A program made the translations under genes and the position numbers. Shown here in pieces: positions 34,756-44,476 of a stretch of 64,000 nucleotides of DNA. The notes below the pieces were generated by a model. That model ran no database searches. It was not told the origin of the DNA and was given only the letters and a program-made list of their open reading frames with translations. The DNA comes from Paraburkholderia graminis C4D1M (lineage in GTDB: Bacteria > Pseudomonadota > Gammaproteobacteria > Burkholderiales > Burkholderiaceae): contig NZ_ABLD01000006.1 in assembly GCF_000172415.1 (NCBI RefSeq), positions 124,001 through 188,000 on the forward strand. Reading direction: 5' to 3'. How positions within the stretch are numbered: the first letter of the stretch is position 1; every line of letters starts with the position of its first letter.

Positions 34756-36855
34756 ATGACATCAGCCATTCGAAGCACGTCCACGCTTCCCATTGCAATC
34801 GTCGTCGCGCTCGCCATGAGCGCTTGCCACGGGGGCGACGACGACGGGCCGCCGCCACCGCAAACGAACACCTTGCCGAACTTCATCGTCGGCACGGTCA
34901 AGACGCAGTCTTATGACGGCAATAGTGACGACCTGCTGACGGCCGGACTCGGTAAAACTGGCCTTGCTTTAGCCACGGCGCCCACGATTGCGAACGCCGC
35001 GCAACCCACGGCCGCCGAACTGCGGCGGCTCGCGATCTGGTCGAACTATCGCGCGCTCGTCGATATGACGAGCAATGGCGGGTATGGACGCTTCTGGGGG
35101 CCCAATGTCGATCTGAACGGCAACGACACGCTCGGCGAAGGCAAGATCGCCGGCAAGGAATATCTGGCTTTCGCCGACGACGGCAGCGGTAAGCAGAACG
35201 TCAGCGTGCTCGTGCAGATTCCCGCAAGCTTCAACGCGGATCAACCGTGCATTGTCACGGCAACGTCATCGGGTTCGCGCGGTGTGTACGGCGCGATTTC
35301 CGCAGCGGGCGAGTGGGGCCTCAAGCGCGGCTGTGCGGTCGCGTACACCGACAAGGGCTCGGGCAACGGCGCACATGAACTGTCGACCAATCGCGTGACG
35401 CTGATCGACGGCACGTTGCAGGACGCGAACGCCGCGGGCAAGGCGAGTCTCTTCACAGCGAACCTCGGCAACACGGATCTCGCCACCTACAACACCCAGT
35501 TCCCGAACCGCTATGCGTTCAAGCACGCACACTCGCAGCAGAACCCGGAGCAGGACTGGGGCAAAGACACGTTGCAGGCGATCCAGTTCGCGTATTGGGC
35601 GCTCAACGATTCATACGGCACGTTGAACGGCTCGACCCGCACCGTGCGCTATAAACCGGGCAGCATTCTGACGATCGCGGCATCGGTGAGCAATGGCGGC
35701 GGTGCGTCGTTGGCGGCGGCGGAGCAGGACACTTCGGGCCTCATCACCGCGGTGGTGGTCGGCGAGCCGCAAATCAACATACGCGTGCCGTCGCAAGTGT
35801 CGGTGTCGCAAGGCGGCGTGCCCGTCGGCGCATTCGGCAAGCCGCTTGCCGATTACATGACGCTCGCGAACCTGCTAGAACCTTGCGCGGCGCTTGCGCC
35901 TGCCGCGACCGGGTCGCCGTATCTGACCGCGCTGCCGCTCGCGACCACCACCGCGATTCGCACCGCGCGATGCACGACGCTCGCGAACAATGGCGTGATC
36001 ACCGGAGGCGACACCACGACGCAGGCGATCAACGCGCTCGCGCTTCTGCATCAGAACGGCTACCAGACCGACTCCGATCTGCTGCATGCGCCGATGTGGG
36101 ATTCGCAAGCCGTGCCGGCGGTCGCGGTGACGTACGCGAACGCCTATGCCAAAGCGAGCGTGACCGACAACCTGTGCAACTTCAGCTTCGGCACGACGAG
36201 TTCGACGGGCGCGGCCGGCGTGACGCCCGCCGTCTCGCCGATGCTGACAGTGTTCGGCAACGGCAATGGTGTGCCGCCGACCAACGGTATCAACCTGGTC
36301 TACAACGCGGGCACGCTGGGCGCATTCGATCACCGGCTCGCCACGGTCGATGCAAGTTACGTCGGCGCTGCGTGTCTGCGCACGCTGTGGACCAACGGCA
36401 CGTTGACCACGAATGTCGAAGCAGTCAGGGTGAATGCGAATCTGCATGGCAAGCCGGCCATCATCGTGCAAGGACGCGCCGATGCATTGGTGCCGATCAA
36501 CCATGCTTCGCGGCCGTACGTGGCGACGAACCGGCTGGTCGAAGGCGGGGCGAGCAAGCTGTCGTTCTATGAAATCACGAACGGTCAGCACTTCGACGCG
36601 TTCCTCGGCGTGGCCGGTTTCGATACGCGCTTCGTGCCGCTGCATTACTACAACGTTCAGGCGCTCAACCTGATGTGGAGCCACCTGAAGAACGGCACGC
36701 CGCTGCCGCCTTCGCAAGTGGTTCACACGGTGCCGCGCGGCGGCACGCCGGGCGCGGCGCCTGCATTGACGACCGCGAACTTGCCGGCAATCGCGACGAG
36801 CCCTGGCGGCAATGCGATCACGGTCGCAAACGGCGCGGTGAACGTGCCAAACTGA
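34756..36855 (+). CDS. 3-hydroxybutyrate oligomer hydrolase
   Basis: Hydrolyses oligomers of D-3-hydroxybutyrate released from polyhydroxybutyrate, 699 residues, matching the 3HBOH family of Burkholderiales. The N-terminal signal has the lipobox-like AMSAC, then a Gly/Asp linker and Pro run. Seen: ATSSGSRGVYGAI, ASVSNGGGASLAAAEQD with the likely nucleophile Ser in SNGGGAS (about residue 313), and a C-terminal region GRADALVPINHASRPYV followed by NGQHFDAFLG, giving candidate Asp and His of the triad. It stands alone, divergent from paoABC. Confidence 0.88.
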   Translation: MTSAIRSTSTLPIAIVVALAMSACHGGDDDGPPPPQTNTLPNFIVGTVKTQSYDGNSDDLLTAGLGKTGLALATAPTIANAAQPTAAELRRLAIWSNYRALVDMTSNGGYGRFWGPNVDLNGNDTLGEGKIAGKEYLAFADDGSGKQNVSVLVQIPASFNADQPCIVTATSSGSRGVYGAISAAGEWGLKRGCAVAYTDKGSGNGAHELSTNRVTLIDGTLQDANAAGKASLFTANLGNTDLATYNTQFPNRYAFKHAHSQQNPEQDWGKDTLQAIQFAYWALNDSYGTLNGSTRTVRYKPGSILTIAASVSNGGGASLAAAEQDTSGLITAVVVGEPQINIRVPSQVSVSQGGVPVGAFGKPLADYMTLANLLEPCAALAPAATGSPYLTALPLATTTAIRTARCTTLANNGVITGGDTTTQAINALALLHQNGYQTDSDLLHAPMWDSQAVPAVAVTYANAYAKASVTDNLCNFSFGTTSSTGAAGVTPAVSPMLTVFGNGNGVPPTNGINLVYNAGTLGAFDHRLATVDASYVGAACLRTLWTNGTLTTNVEAVRVNANLHGKPAIIVQGRADALVPINHASRPYVATNRLVEGGASKLSFYEITNGQHFDAFLGVAGFDTRFVPLHYYNVQALNLMWSHLKNGTPLPPSQVVHTVPRGGTPGAAPALTTANLPAIATSPGGNAITVANGAVNVPN

Positions 36856-36980
36856 TGCGGGTCCACTCACTCGCGTGACGCGGCGCGGCCCCGCGTCGCG
36901 CGTGTGAGCGCCGCATTGAATCCGCAGCGGGTACGAGCGATGCTACGGGTGATCGGCATCAAGCGTTCAGAGGACAACCG

Positions 36981-37226
36981 ATGCAGTTCGACTACAGGCA
37001 TTTTCATATCGATTGCCGGGCACGCCATGCGGACGAAGGCGTCTACTACGCGCGCGCCAGAATCACGCATATCCCGCGGAAAAACGAGCATTTCCGTTCG
37101 CACGATTCCGGCGACATCGACGCCTTCTCGAACGAAGCGGATGCGATCTCGTGCGCGCGATCGTGGGCGATCGAATGGTGCGATGAAGCGGCGTCGCAAG
37201 TGTCGAGCGAGGCCTCGTCGGAATAA
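36981..37226 (+). CDS. hypothetical protein, 81 residues
   Basis: No named family recognised. ATG 36981 is preceded by AGAGGA at good spacing. The protein, starting MQFDYRHFHIDCRARHADEG, is polar, soluble, with a central ARARITHIPRKNEHF and an acidic Ser-rich end. It resembles small conserved hypothetical proteins of Burkholderiales. It lies 24 bases upstream of the exonuclease gene on the same strand and may be cotranscribed with it. Confidence 0.65.
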   Translation: MQFDYRHFHIDCRARHADEGVYYARARITHIPRKNEHFRSHDSGDIDAFSNEADAISCARSWAIEWCDEAASQVSSEASSE

Positions 37227-37249
37227 CTTGCGTGCAGGGAGGACATACT

Positions 37250-38056
37250 GTGGCGACGCTGCGCATTGCGACGTTCAACATCAATGGAATCCGCTCGCGT
37301 CAGACCGCGTTGCTGCAATGGCTCGAGCGCGAGGCGCCGGACATTGTCTGTCTGCAGGAATTGAAGGCGGCGGACAGCGCGTTCCCCGCCGATGCCGTGC
37401 GCGACGCCGGATACCACGCGATCTGGCATGGCCAGAGCGCGTGGAACGGCGTGGCGATTCTGTCGAAGGGCGAAGCGCCGCTCGAAAGCCGCCGCGGCTT
37501 GCCGGGCTTCGAGGCCGACACGCATAGCCGCTATCTCGAAGTGGCCGTCGACGGATTGCTCGTGTGCTGTCTCTATCTGCCGAACGGGAATCCGCAGCCC
37601 GGTCCCAAGTTCGAATACAAGCTGAAGTGGTTCGACCATCTGATCGACCACGCGGCGAATCTGCTCAAGAGCGGGCATCCGGTCGTGCTGGCCGGCGACT
37701 TCAACGTCGTGCCCACCGATGAGGACATCTACAATCCGCGCTCATGGCTGAAAGACGCGCTACTGCAGCCGGAAAGCCGCGAACGTTATCGGCGCCTGCT
37801 CGCGCAAGGCTGGACAGATTCGTTGCGCACACACTTTGGCGACGAGCGCGTCTATACCTTCTGGGATTATTTTCGCCGTCATTGGGACACCAACTCGGGC
37901 TTGCGCATCGATCACATCTTGCTGAGCCCGGACCTCGCGCCGCGTTTGCGCGACGCGGGCGTGGATCGCTGGGTGCGCGGCGAGCCGCACGCGAGCGACC
38001 ACGCGCCGACATGGGTCGAACTGGATATGAGCGCCCGGCGGCGCAAAACGCGTTAG
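37250..38056 (+). CDS. xthA: exodeoxyribonuclease III
   Basis: AP endonuclease/3'-5' exonuclease of base excision repair. GTG at 37250 is chosen because AGGGAGG lies 8 bases before it; an in-frame GTG at 37232 overlaps that site. The 268-residue protein has the ExoIII motifs in order: ATFNINGIRSR, CLQELKA (metal Glu), LPNGNP, VLAGDFNVVPTDEDIYNP, GLRIDHILLSP and the final ASDHAPTWVEL. The length is standard. It probably follows the 81-residue gene in an operon and converges on motB. Confidence 0.93.
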   Translation: MATLRIATFNINGIRSRQTALLQWLEREAPDIVCLQELKAADSAFPADAVRDAGYHAIWHGQSAWNGVAILSKGEAPLESRRGLPGFEADTHSRYLEVAVDGLLVCCLYLPNGNPQPGPKFEYKLKWFDHLIDHAANLLKSGHPVVLAGDFNVVPTDEDIYNPRSWLKDALLQPESRERYRRLLAQGWTDSLRTHFGDERVYTFWDYFRRHWDTNSGLRIDHILLSPDLAPRLRDAGVDRWVRGEPHASDHAPTWVELDMSARRRKTR

Positions 38057-39039
38057 CGAACGATCGTCGCGCCCGGTGCCGCATGCGTGCGCGCCGCGAC
38101 TGCGGGAATCGCCGAACTGGCCGGCGTGCTTTCGTCAATCGACGTACGGCCGCCATCGTGGAAAAACGCCTGTTCCGCGGCCTTGTTCATCACGAGAATG
38201 CTGATGCGCCGGTTGGTCGGTTCGTCGACGACATTGCTGTTAAGCGGCAGCACGTCCGCGAGGCCGCGCACCTGCAATAACTTTTCGCCATGCATGCCGC
38301 CCGAAACGAGCGCGCGTCGCGCGGCGTTCGCGCGTTCTGACGACAACTCCCAGTTCGAATAGCCGACGGGGCCGCCGGTGTACGGCACGGCATCCGTATG
38401 GCCCGCGATTGAAATGCGGTTCTCGACGTCGTTGAGCGCCGCGCCGATCTGCGTGAGTATCGCGACAGCGTAAGTTTGCAGACGCGGACTGCCGGACGCG
38501 AACATCGGCCGGTTCTGCGAATCGACGATCTCGATGCGCAAGCCTTCGTTCGTGATCGAGATGCGGATCTGATCCTTGAACGCCTTTAGCGTTGGGCTTT
38601 GCTCGATCAGCGAAATGAGCTTTTCCTTCAGTTGCTGCAAGCGTGCCGCGTCCGCGGGCGCCACCGTCGGCACGACATTGACAGGCGTGGCTGCTTCAAT
38701 CTGGGTCTTTTTGCCGTCGCCGGGACGCGTATCGGAGATGTCGCGTCCGCCGCCTTGCACCACGCTCGGCCGCGCGGCGGCCGTGCCTTCACTGCCGCCG
38801 AGCAGGCTCGAGAGCGGCGTGTTGAAGTAATCCTCGATGCCTTGCTTGTCGAACTTCGACGTGGAGCCGAGCAGCCACATGAGCAGGAAGAACGCCATCA
38901 TCGCGGTGACGAAGTCGGCATACGCGATCTTCCATGCGCCGCCGTGATGGCCACCGTGGTCGTCGCCCTTCTTCGAGCGACGCACGATGATCGGCGGCGG
39001 CGCCTCGTCTTCCGAGCCGCGTGAACGTCGTTGCGTCAT
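38053..39039 (-). CDS. motB: flagellar motor stator protein MotB
   Basis: Peptidoglycan-anchored stator component. Start at the ATG complement 39037-39039, overlapping the motA stop by one base (TAATG). The 328-residue protein has a charged N-terminus (IIVRRSKKG, DDHGGHHGGAWK), one membrane helix YADFVTAMMAFFLLMWLLG with the proton-carrying Asp, a plug/linker, and a C-terminal OmpA domain with AGHTDAVPY, NWELSSERANAARRAL and PTNRRISILV. It ends with a 4-base convergent overlap with the exonuclease gene. Confidence 0.94.
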   Translation of the reverse strand: MTQRRSRGSEDEAPPPIIVRRSKKGDDHGGHHGGAWKIAYADFVTAMMAFFLLMWLLGSTSKFDKQGIEDYFNTPLSSLLGGSEGTAAARPSVVQGGGRDISDTRPGDGKKTQIEAATPVNVVPTVAPADAARLQQLKEKLISLIEQSPTLKAFKDQIRISITNEGLRIEIVDSQNRPMFASGSPRLQTYAVAILTQIGAALNDVENRISIAGHTDAVPYTGGPVGYSNWELSSERANAARRALVSGGMHGEKLLQVRGLADVLPLNSNVVDEPTNRRISILVMNKAAEQAFFHDGGRTSIDESTPASSAIPAVAARTHAAPGATIVR

Positions 39040-39923
39040 TACGCTGCTCCGCTTGCGGCCGGCTTCGGCGTCTTGGTGGCGCGCACCGCGTCGTCGAGTT
39101 CCTGGAAGCTCGGGCGGTCGGCGATGAACAGCACCTTGCGTCCGAATTCCACGGCGATGGGCGGCGCATAGCCGGACAACGACGCGAGCAGCACGGCCTT
39201 CACGCATTGAAACGGCTTGGCTTCGGCGCGGCCTTTCGCGTTCAGCAGATCGGCGAGCGGCCCGATAAAACCATACGCGAGAAGAATGCCGAGGAACGTG
39301 CCGACCAGCGCGCCGGCGATCATCTCGCCGAGCACCGCGGGCGGCGCGCCGACCGAACCCATCGTGTGGACCACGCCCATCACCGCGGCGACGATGCCGA
39401 ATGCGGGCAGGCCGTCGGCCATCTTCTGAATCGCGTTCGCGGCCACCGACGCTTCCGCGTGATGCGTGGCCAGTTCTTCATCCATCAGGTCCTGCACTTC
39501 GAGCACGTTGACGTTGCCGCCCGACATCATGCGCAAATAGTCGACGATGAAATCGAGCAGATGATGATCGGAGAGCACATGCGGATACTTCTGGAAAATC
39601 ACGCTTTCTTCGGGCGCGAAGACGTCGGCTTCGAGCGACATCATGCCTTCCTTGCGTGCTTTCTGAAGCAGCTCGTAAAGCAGCGCGATCAGTTCCAGAT
39701 ACTTTTCTTTCGTATAGCCGCCGCCCTTGAAGCATGACGGAATCGCCTTGAGCGTCTTCTTCAACGTCGAGGTCGGATTACTGACGACAAACGCGCCAAT
39801 CGCCGCGCCGAAAATGCATAGCAATTCAAACGGTTGAATCAGCGCCGGCAAATGGCCGCCCACGCCAATGAAGCTCCCTATGACGGAGCCGATCACCAAT
39901 AACCAGCCAATTGCGACAAACAT
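39039..39923 (-). CDS. motA: flagellar motor stator protein MotA
   Basis: Inner-membrane proton-channel stator subunit, 294 residues with four membrane segments: two near the N-terminus, then the long cytoplasmic loop (about 60-165) and two more after LPAFGIVAAVMGVVHTMG. The conserved prolines and GALVGTFLGILLAYGFIGPLAD are present. A GGAGA ribosome-binding site precedes ATG. No chemotaxis or flagellar genes follow within the window; the chemoreceptor at 20308 is separate. Confidence 0.94.
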   Translation of the reverse strand: MFVAIGWLLVIGSVIGSFIGVGGHLPALIQPFELLCIFGAAIGAFVVSNPTSTLKKTLKAIPSCFKGGGYTKEKYLELIALLYELLQKARKEGMMSLEADVFAPEESVIFQKYPHVLSDHHLLDFIVDYLRMMSGGNVNVLEVQDLMDEELATHHAEASVAANAIQKMADGLPAFGIVAAVMGVVHTMGSVGAPPAVLGEMIAGALVGTFLGILLAYGFIGPLADLLNAKGRAEAKPFQCVKAVLLASLSGYAPPIAVEFGRKVLFIADRPSFQELDDAVRATKTPKPAASGAA

Positions 39924-39965
39924 ATTCTCTCCGTTATCTTGCGCGCCGCACGTCGTCCCGAAAGA

Positions 39966-39983
39966 CGTCCTTTTTCAAGGACG
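39966..39983 (-). promoter_or_regulatory. short hairpin in the motA leader
   Basis: CGTCCTT-TTTC-AAGGACG is a perfect 7-base stem with a 4-base loop about 45 bases upstream of the motA start. It could lie in the mRNA leader. No clear FliA-type promoter was recognised, so its role is open. Confidence 0.35.
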
Positions 39984-40210
39984 CTGCGTGCGTCACTGAA
40001 TTTCCGCATGTACTGGTAAACGGCTCGAAAGGCTATTGCTGAAGTGTTCGAACGAGTCAAAGCGGAAAAATAGAAGCGCGCGTGAGTCGCGTATGCGGCA
40101 TCGGTAAAAGCGCCCTCACTTTTTTACCGATTGCTCTGCTAGCATGCAATGCGACCGGCGTCAGGTCTCTCGAACGGAAGTGAACCTTCACAAGAAGAAC
40201 GGAGATGAGC

Positions 40211-41623
40211 ATGAAAGCCAGCACCATTGCCGACCGTGAGGCGCGTGGCCGTGCCGCCCGCGAAAAATCGAAGCGCTCGAGTCACCGGACAGTAGGCGAG
40301 TTGCGCCGCGATCCGATCGAGTTGCTGAAGGAGAGCAGCGAAGGCCGCGTGCGCAATCTCGTGCCGCTGCGTTATGGGCGCATGGCTGCATCGCCGTTCA
40401 CGTTCTTTCGCGGCACCGCGCTGTTGCAGGCTCACGATCTCAGCAAGGTTCACGACACGGGCTTGACCATGCCCATCTGCGGAGATGGGCACTTGATGAA
40501 CTTCGGAGGCTTCGCGACGCCCGAGCGACAACTTGTCTTCGACCTGAACGATTTCGACGAAGTGTCGGTCGGCCCATTCGAATGGGATCTGAAACGCCTC
40601 ACCGCGAGTCTCGTGATCGCGGCGCGTCATATGCGCCTGAGCCGCGGCGCGGCGGAAGATCTGGTGATGACGGCGGTCAACGAATATCGCAATCGCATGG
40701 CGCAATACGCGCAATGCGGCGCGCTCGAACTCTGGTACGAGCGCATCACATTCGAGCGCATGGCCGAGACGGCGCTCACGCCGGAACGGCGTCGCGCCGT
40801 GCGCCGCGGCATGGAGAAGGCGGCGAGCCGCACGCACGAAAGTCTGTTCGAAAGAATGGCCGGGCATGACGGCGAGCGCTGGGTGATTCGCGATGCGCCG
40901 CCCGCGCTCTTTCATGTGCTCGGCGCGAACACGCTCTTCACCGCCGAAGAGACCGAAGAACTAAAAGGCCCGCGCGGAGGCAACATGCTGGACGGCATGT
41001 GGAGCGACTACCTGAAGACGATGTCGCACGATCGGCGCGAACTGCTCGCTCATTTCAGCGTGCAGGACATCGTGTTCAAGGTGGTGGGCGTGGGCAGCGT
41101 CGGCACACGCTGCACGGCCGTGCTGCTCGTCGACCCGATGAGCAAGCCGCTCTTCATGCAGATCAAGGAAGCGAGGCCGTCGGTCGTCGCGTGCTATTTC
41201 AAGTCGCCGCCGGCCACGCATCAGGGCGAGCGCGTCGTGCAAGGGCAGCGCATGTTGCAGGCCGCAAGCGACATCTTTCTCGGCTGGGCGACGAGTCCGC
41301 TCGGGCGGCATTACTACTTCCGTCAATTGCGCGACATGAAGCTGTCGGCCAGCATCGAGCTATTCGATAGCGATCTGCTGACCGGTTACGCGCAACTGTG
41401 CGGCTGGGTGATGGCGCGAGCGCATGCAAAGGCAAGCGGCCAGGCGATCGAAGTCAACGCGTATATCGGTCGCGGCGATCAGTTCGCCGAGGCGCTGACA
41501 ACGTATGCAACGACATACGCCGATCAGGTTGAGCGCGACTACGACGCTTTCATCAAGGCGTGCCGCAGCGGGGCGCTAGAAGCACGTTCGGACGAAGACA
41601 TGGCGGCGGATTTCCGCATGTGA
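40211..41623 (+). CDS. DUF2252 family protein
   Basis: Large conserved uncharacterised family with a kinase-like fold inferred from other members. ATG 40211 is preferred over 40205 because GGAG then has proper spacing, giving 470 residues. Seen: LRYGRMAASPFTFFRGTA, the family's GDGHLMNFG, FDLNDFDEVSVGPFEWDLKR and VVGVGSVGTRC, and a C-terminal GYAQLCGWVMARAHAKA. Conserved Asp/His residues in GDGH and NDFDE look like nucleotide/metal ligands. Function unknown. It is divergent from motAB. Confidence 0.88.
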   Translation: MKASTIADREARGRAAREKSKRSSHRTVGELRRDPIELLKESSEGRVRNLVPLRYGRMAASPFTFFRGTALLQAHDLSKVHDTGLTMPICGDGHLMNFGGFATPERQLVFDLNDFDEVSVGPFEWDLKRLTASLVIAARHMRLSRGAAEDLVMTAVNEYRNRMAQYAQCGALELWYERITFERMAETALTPERRRAVRRGMEKAASRTHESLFERMAGHDGERWVIRDAPPALFHVLGANTLFTAEETEELKGPRGGNMLDGMWSDYLKTMSHDRRELLAHFSVQDIVFKVVGVGSVGTRCTAVLLVDPMSKPLFMQIKEARPSVVACYFKSPPATHQGERVVQGQRMLQAASDIFLGWATSPLGRHYYFRQLRDMKLSASIELFDSDLLTGYAQLCGWVMARAHAKASGQAIEVNAYIGRGDQFAEALTTYATTYADQVERDYDAFIKACRSGALEARSDEDMAADFRM

Positions 41624-41647
41624 TGCTGATGGCCGTGAAGCCGCGTA

Positions 41648-42514
41648 TCAACCGTCGATGCGCGCTTCGCGCAGCGTGACGAAGCGCAGTTTCTGTTTGC
41701 GCGCGGCTTCGGCGACACCCGGCAGCACCGCAAGAATCAGCGGTTTGCCGTCGACGGTGAGCGCGGCGTTGCCGTCGTGCAGCAGCAGAATGTCGCGTGC
41801 CGCGAGGCCGTCGAGCAGCCGCCTCGCGACCACTTGCGGATCGCGTTCGCGCGTGTCGTAGCCGCGCCGCGTCCACGCCGCGAGCCGCAGATCGAGCTTG
41901 CGCAGCACCGGTTCGAGAAAGATGTTGCGCAAGCCGGCCGGCGCGCGAAAAAACATCGGACGCTCGCCGCTGAGTTCTTCGAACGTGCGTTGCGCGGCGT
42001 CGATCTCGCGCAACAGCGCGCCAGGCAGCGTGATGGAAAACGTATGCACGTGGACCTGCGAATGATTTTCCAGCGCATGACCGCGCGCGACGATCTCGCG
42101 TGCGAGTTGCGGATAACGCCGCGCCTTCTCTCCGATGCAGAAGAAGGTTGCGCGCACGCCTAACGCGTCGAGCAGATCGAGCACTTGCGGCGTGACGACC
42201 GGATCGGGGCCATCGTCGATGGTCAAGGCGATGGCGTCCGCGTTGCGCGCGCCGGCGGGCAAGCGCGTCCAGTTCGGACCGAGCAGCGACGTGCGCGGCA
42301 GCAGACCGGCCACCGTGAAAACAGCGTGATTCGCGAAGATCGCTGCGAGCCACCACGGCCATGCGCGCGGCGCGACGAGCCACGCGGCCAGCACCAGCAC
42401 GTGCCATGCGGCGGTCGCGGTGAGCATCGCGGGATAGCCGGTTTCGGGCCAGCGGCGCAGCGGTGCCGCGCGAGCGTCATGCGGCGTGTCGTGGGGCGTG
42501 GAGAGTGGATTCAT
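41648..42514 (-). CDS. polysaccharide deacetylase family protein (CE4), membrane-anchored
   Basis: NodB-homology carbohydrate esterase. Start set at the ATG complement 42512-42514 (MNPLSTPHDT), 288 residues; longer frames upstream exist but are of unlike composition. Two hydrophobic segments lie at about residues 30-65, so the enzyme is anchored with its catalytic domain outside. Catalytic motifs: ALTIDDGPDPVVTPQ (Asp pair), then HSQVHVH (the HSxxH zinc site is partly changed, HSQVH), RAPAGLRN and ILLLHDG near the end. The substrate is unknown. Confidence 0.82.
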   Translation of the reverse strand: MNPLSTPHDTPHDARAAPLRRWPETGYPAMLTATAAWHVLVLAAWLVAPRAWPWWLAAIFANHAVFTVAGLLPRTSLLGPNWTRLPAGARNADAIALTIDDGPDPVVTPQVLDLLDALGVRATFFCIGEKARRYPQLAREIVARGHALENHSQVHVHTFSITLPGALLREIDAAQRTFEELSGERPMFFRAPAGLRNIFLEPVLRKLDLRLAAWTRRGYDTRERDPQVVARRLLDGLAARDILLLHDGNAALTVDGKPLILAVLPGVAEAARKQKLRFVTLREARIDG

Positions 42515-42743
42515 AAAACGTGCTTCCGGTAATTGCGCGGCTTGATCAGGCGCCGCGAAGGCGCCGCGCGCAACGTCGAACGATACCATTGATGCGCGAG
42601 CCGCCGCGACCGCGGACAGGAACGGCAATGAAAGCGCGGCGTCAGGGCAATGCGCTCGCGTCGCGGGCATTTGTGATCGCCCCTGCGCTGCGGTAACGTA
42701 CGAGGCAGTGGCGCCTCGCCGCCGGCAAACAGGGAGACATGTT

Positions 42744-43508
42744 GTGACAGTGACGGGAATCAGAAAGGTAGCTTTGGTAACGGGCGCGGGCAGCGGCATC
42801 GGCCGCGCATGCGCGCTGCGCCTCGCGGAGCACGGCTATAGCGTGGTGCTCGCGGGCCGTCGACGGGCGGCGCTCGAAGCCGTGGTCGAAGCGGCGCACG
42901 CGCTCGGCGGCGAAGCGCTGGCCGTGCCCTGCGACGTGACCGACGCGGACAGCGTCGCCGCCTTGTTCGACACGATCCGCGAGCGCTATGGCCGGCTCGA
43001 CGTGCTGTTCAACAACGCGGGCCGCAACGGCTCGCCGGTGGACATCGACGAACTCGCCATCGACGAATGGCGCTCGGTGGTCGACACGAATCTGACCGGC
43101 GTGTTTCTCTGCACGCGCGCCGCGTTCGGTCTGATGAAAACGCAGAATCCGCGCGGCGGGCGCATCGTCAATAACGGTTCGATTTCGGCGCATGCGCCGC
43201 GGCCCAACAGCATTGCCTACACGGCGACCAAGCACGCGATCACCGGCCTCACCAAAGCCGTGTCGCTCGACGGCCGCAAGTACGACATCGTCTGCGGTCA
43301 GATCGACATCGGCAATGCGGCAACGGAAATGGCCGAGCGCATGGCGCGCGGCATCCCGCAGGCGAACGGCGAGATCGCGGTCGAACCGTTGATGGACGTC
43401 CAGCATGTCGCCGACGCCGTGCTGCATATGGCGCAGTTGCCGCTGTCCGTGAACGTGCAGTTCATGACGATCATGGCGAGCAAGATGCCGTTCGTCGGAC
43501 GCGGTTGA
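42744..43508 (+). CDS. short-chain dehydrogenase/reductase (SDR)
   Basis: Classical SDR oxidoreductase, 254 residues from GTG 42744, which has AGGGAG at good distance. The cofactor motif TGAGSGIG is at residues about 12-19, NNAG at about 88, and the catalytic Ser...YTATK (Tyr-x3-Lys) follows [14 protein letters not shown]. The loop AGRRRA after the second strand has arginines, which suggests NADP(H). The C-terminus ends [14 protein letters not shown]. The substrate is not predictable. It lies 7 bases before the sirtuin gene and may be cotranscribed. Confidence 0.9.
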   Translation: MTVTGIRKVALVTGAGSGIGRACALRLAEHGYSVVLAGRRRAALEAVVEAAHALGGEALAVPCDVTDADSVAALFDTIRERYGRLDVLFNNAGRNGSPVDIDELAIDEWRSVVDTNLTGVFLCTRAAFGLMKTQNPRGGRIVNNGSISAHAPRPNSIAYTATKHAITGLTKAVSLDGRKYDIVCGQIDIGNAATEMAERMARGIPQANGEIAVEPLMDVQHVADAVLHMAQLPLSVNVQFMTIMASKMPFVGRG

Positions 43509-43515
43509 AGGCGTC

Positions 43516-44412
43516 ATGAGCGATCTTCGTTCCGCGCCTGTTGAGTCGTCCCAAGCGCTTGAAGCGCTCGAAGCCGTTAGCGCATCGCACACGCTCGACG
43601 ACCTTCACGACTTCGTGCAACGTTACCCGCGCCTGTTCGTCCTGACCGGCGCGGGCATCAGCACGGACTCCGGCATTCCCGGCTATCGCGACGACAACGG
43701 CGAATGGAAGCGTTCGCCGCCCATCACGCTGCAGGAGTTCCTCGGCGGCGATGCGATGCGCCGGCGCTACTGGGCGCGCAGCATGGTCGGCTGGCCGGTC
43801 GTCGCGCAGGCGCAGCCGAACGCCGCGCATACGGCGCTGGCGCGTCTCGAAGCCGCCGGTCATGTGCCGACGCTCGTCACGCAAAACGTCGACGGTTTGC
43901 ATCAGCGCGCGGGCAGCCGCCAGGTGATCGAGTTGCATGGCGGAATCGACGGCGTTATTTGCCTGGATTGCGGAACGCAGCATTCGCGCGCGTCGATCCA
44001 GCAGACGCTCGAAGCGGACAACCCCGCGCTGCGCAGCGTCACCGCCGAAGCCGCCGCCGATGGCGACGCGCATCTCGAATGGCACGCGCTCGAAACGTTT
44101 CGCGTGCCGGCGTGCGCGAATTGCGGCGGTTTGCTGAAACCGGCGGTGGTGTTCTTCGGCGAAAGCGTGCCGCGCGAGCGCGTGGAAGCGGCGTCGCATG
44201 CGCTCGATGCCGCAGACGCGGTGCTCGTGGTCGGCTCGTCGCTGATGGTCTATTCCGGTTACCGCTTCTGCGTATGGGCGCAAAAGCAGCGCAAGCCGAT
44301 CGCGGCGATCAACCTCGGGCGCACGCGCGCCGATCCGCTTTTGTCGCTGAAAATCGCGGCGCCGTGCGCCGATATGCTGACCGCTCTGGCCGGCCGCCTC
44401 GCGGTAGATTGA
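43516..44412 (+). CDS. NAD-dependent protein deacylase, Sir2 family
   Basis: Sirtuin that removes acyl groups from lysines using NAD+. The 298-residue protein has an N-terminal extension of about 35 residues, then VLTGAGISTDSGIPGYRDDNGEWKR (split motif: GAGISTDSGIP with the R in GYRDD), TQNVDGLHQRAGS, the catalytic His in ELHGGIDG, a zinc site of two Cys pairs (CLDCG and CANCGG), and GSSLMVYSGY. The GIPGYRD and NVDGLH signatures fit a class II (SIRT4-like) bacterial sirtuin. It may share an operon with the SDR and DUF938 genes. Confidence 0.9.
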   Translation: MSDLRSAPVESSQALEALEAVSASHTLDDLHDFVQRYPRLFVLTGAGISTDSGIPGYRDDNGEWKRSPPITLQEFLGGDAMRRRYWARSMVGWPVVAQAQPNAAHTALARLEAAGHVPTLVTQNVDGLHQRAGSRQVIELHGGIDGVICLDCGTQHSRASIQQTLEADNPALRSVTAEAAADGDAHLEWHALETFRVPACANCGGLLKPAVVFFGESVPRERVEAASHALDAADAVLVVGSSLMVYSGYRFCVWAQKQRKPIAAINLGRTRADPLLSLKIAAPCADMLTALAGRLAVD

Positions 44413-44476
44413 GCGGCGCACGCCAACACCTACGCTATCGAGCCAACGCCATTCATTCAATGGAAACGCCATCCTC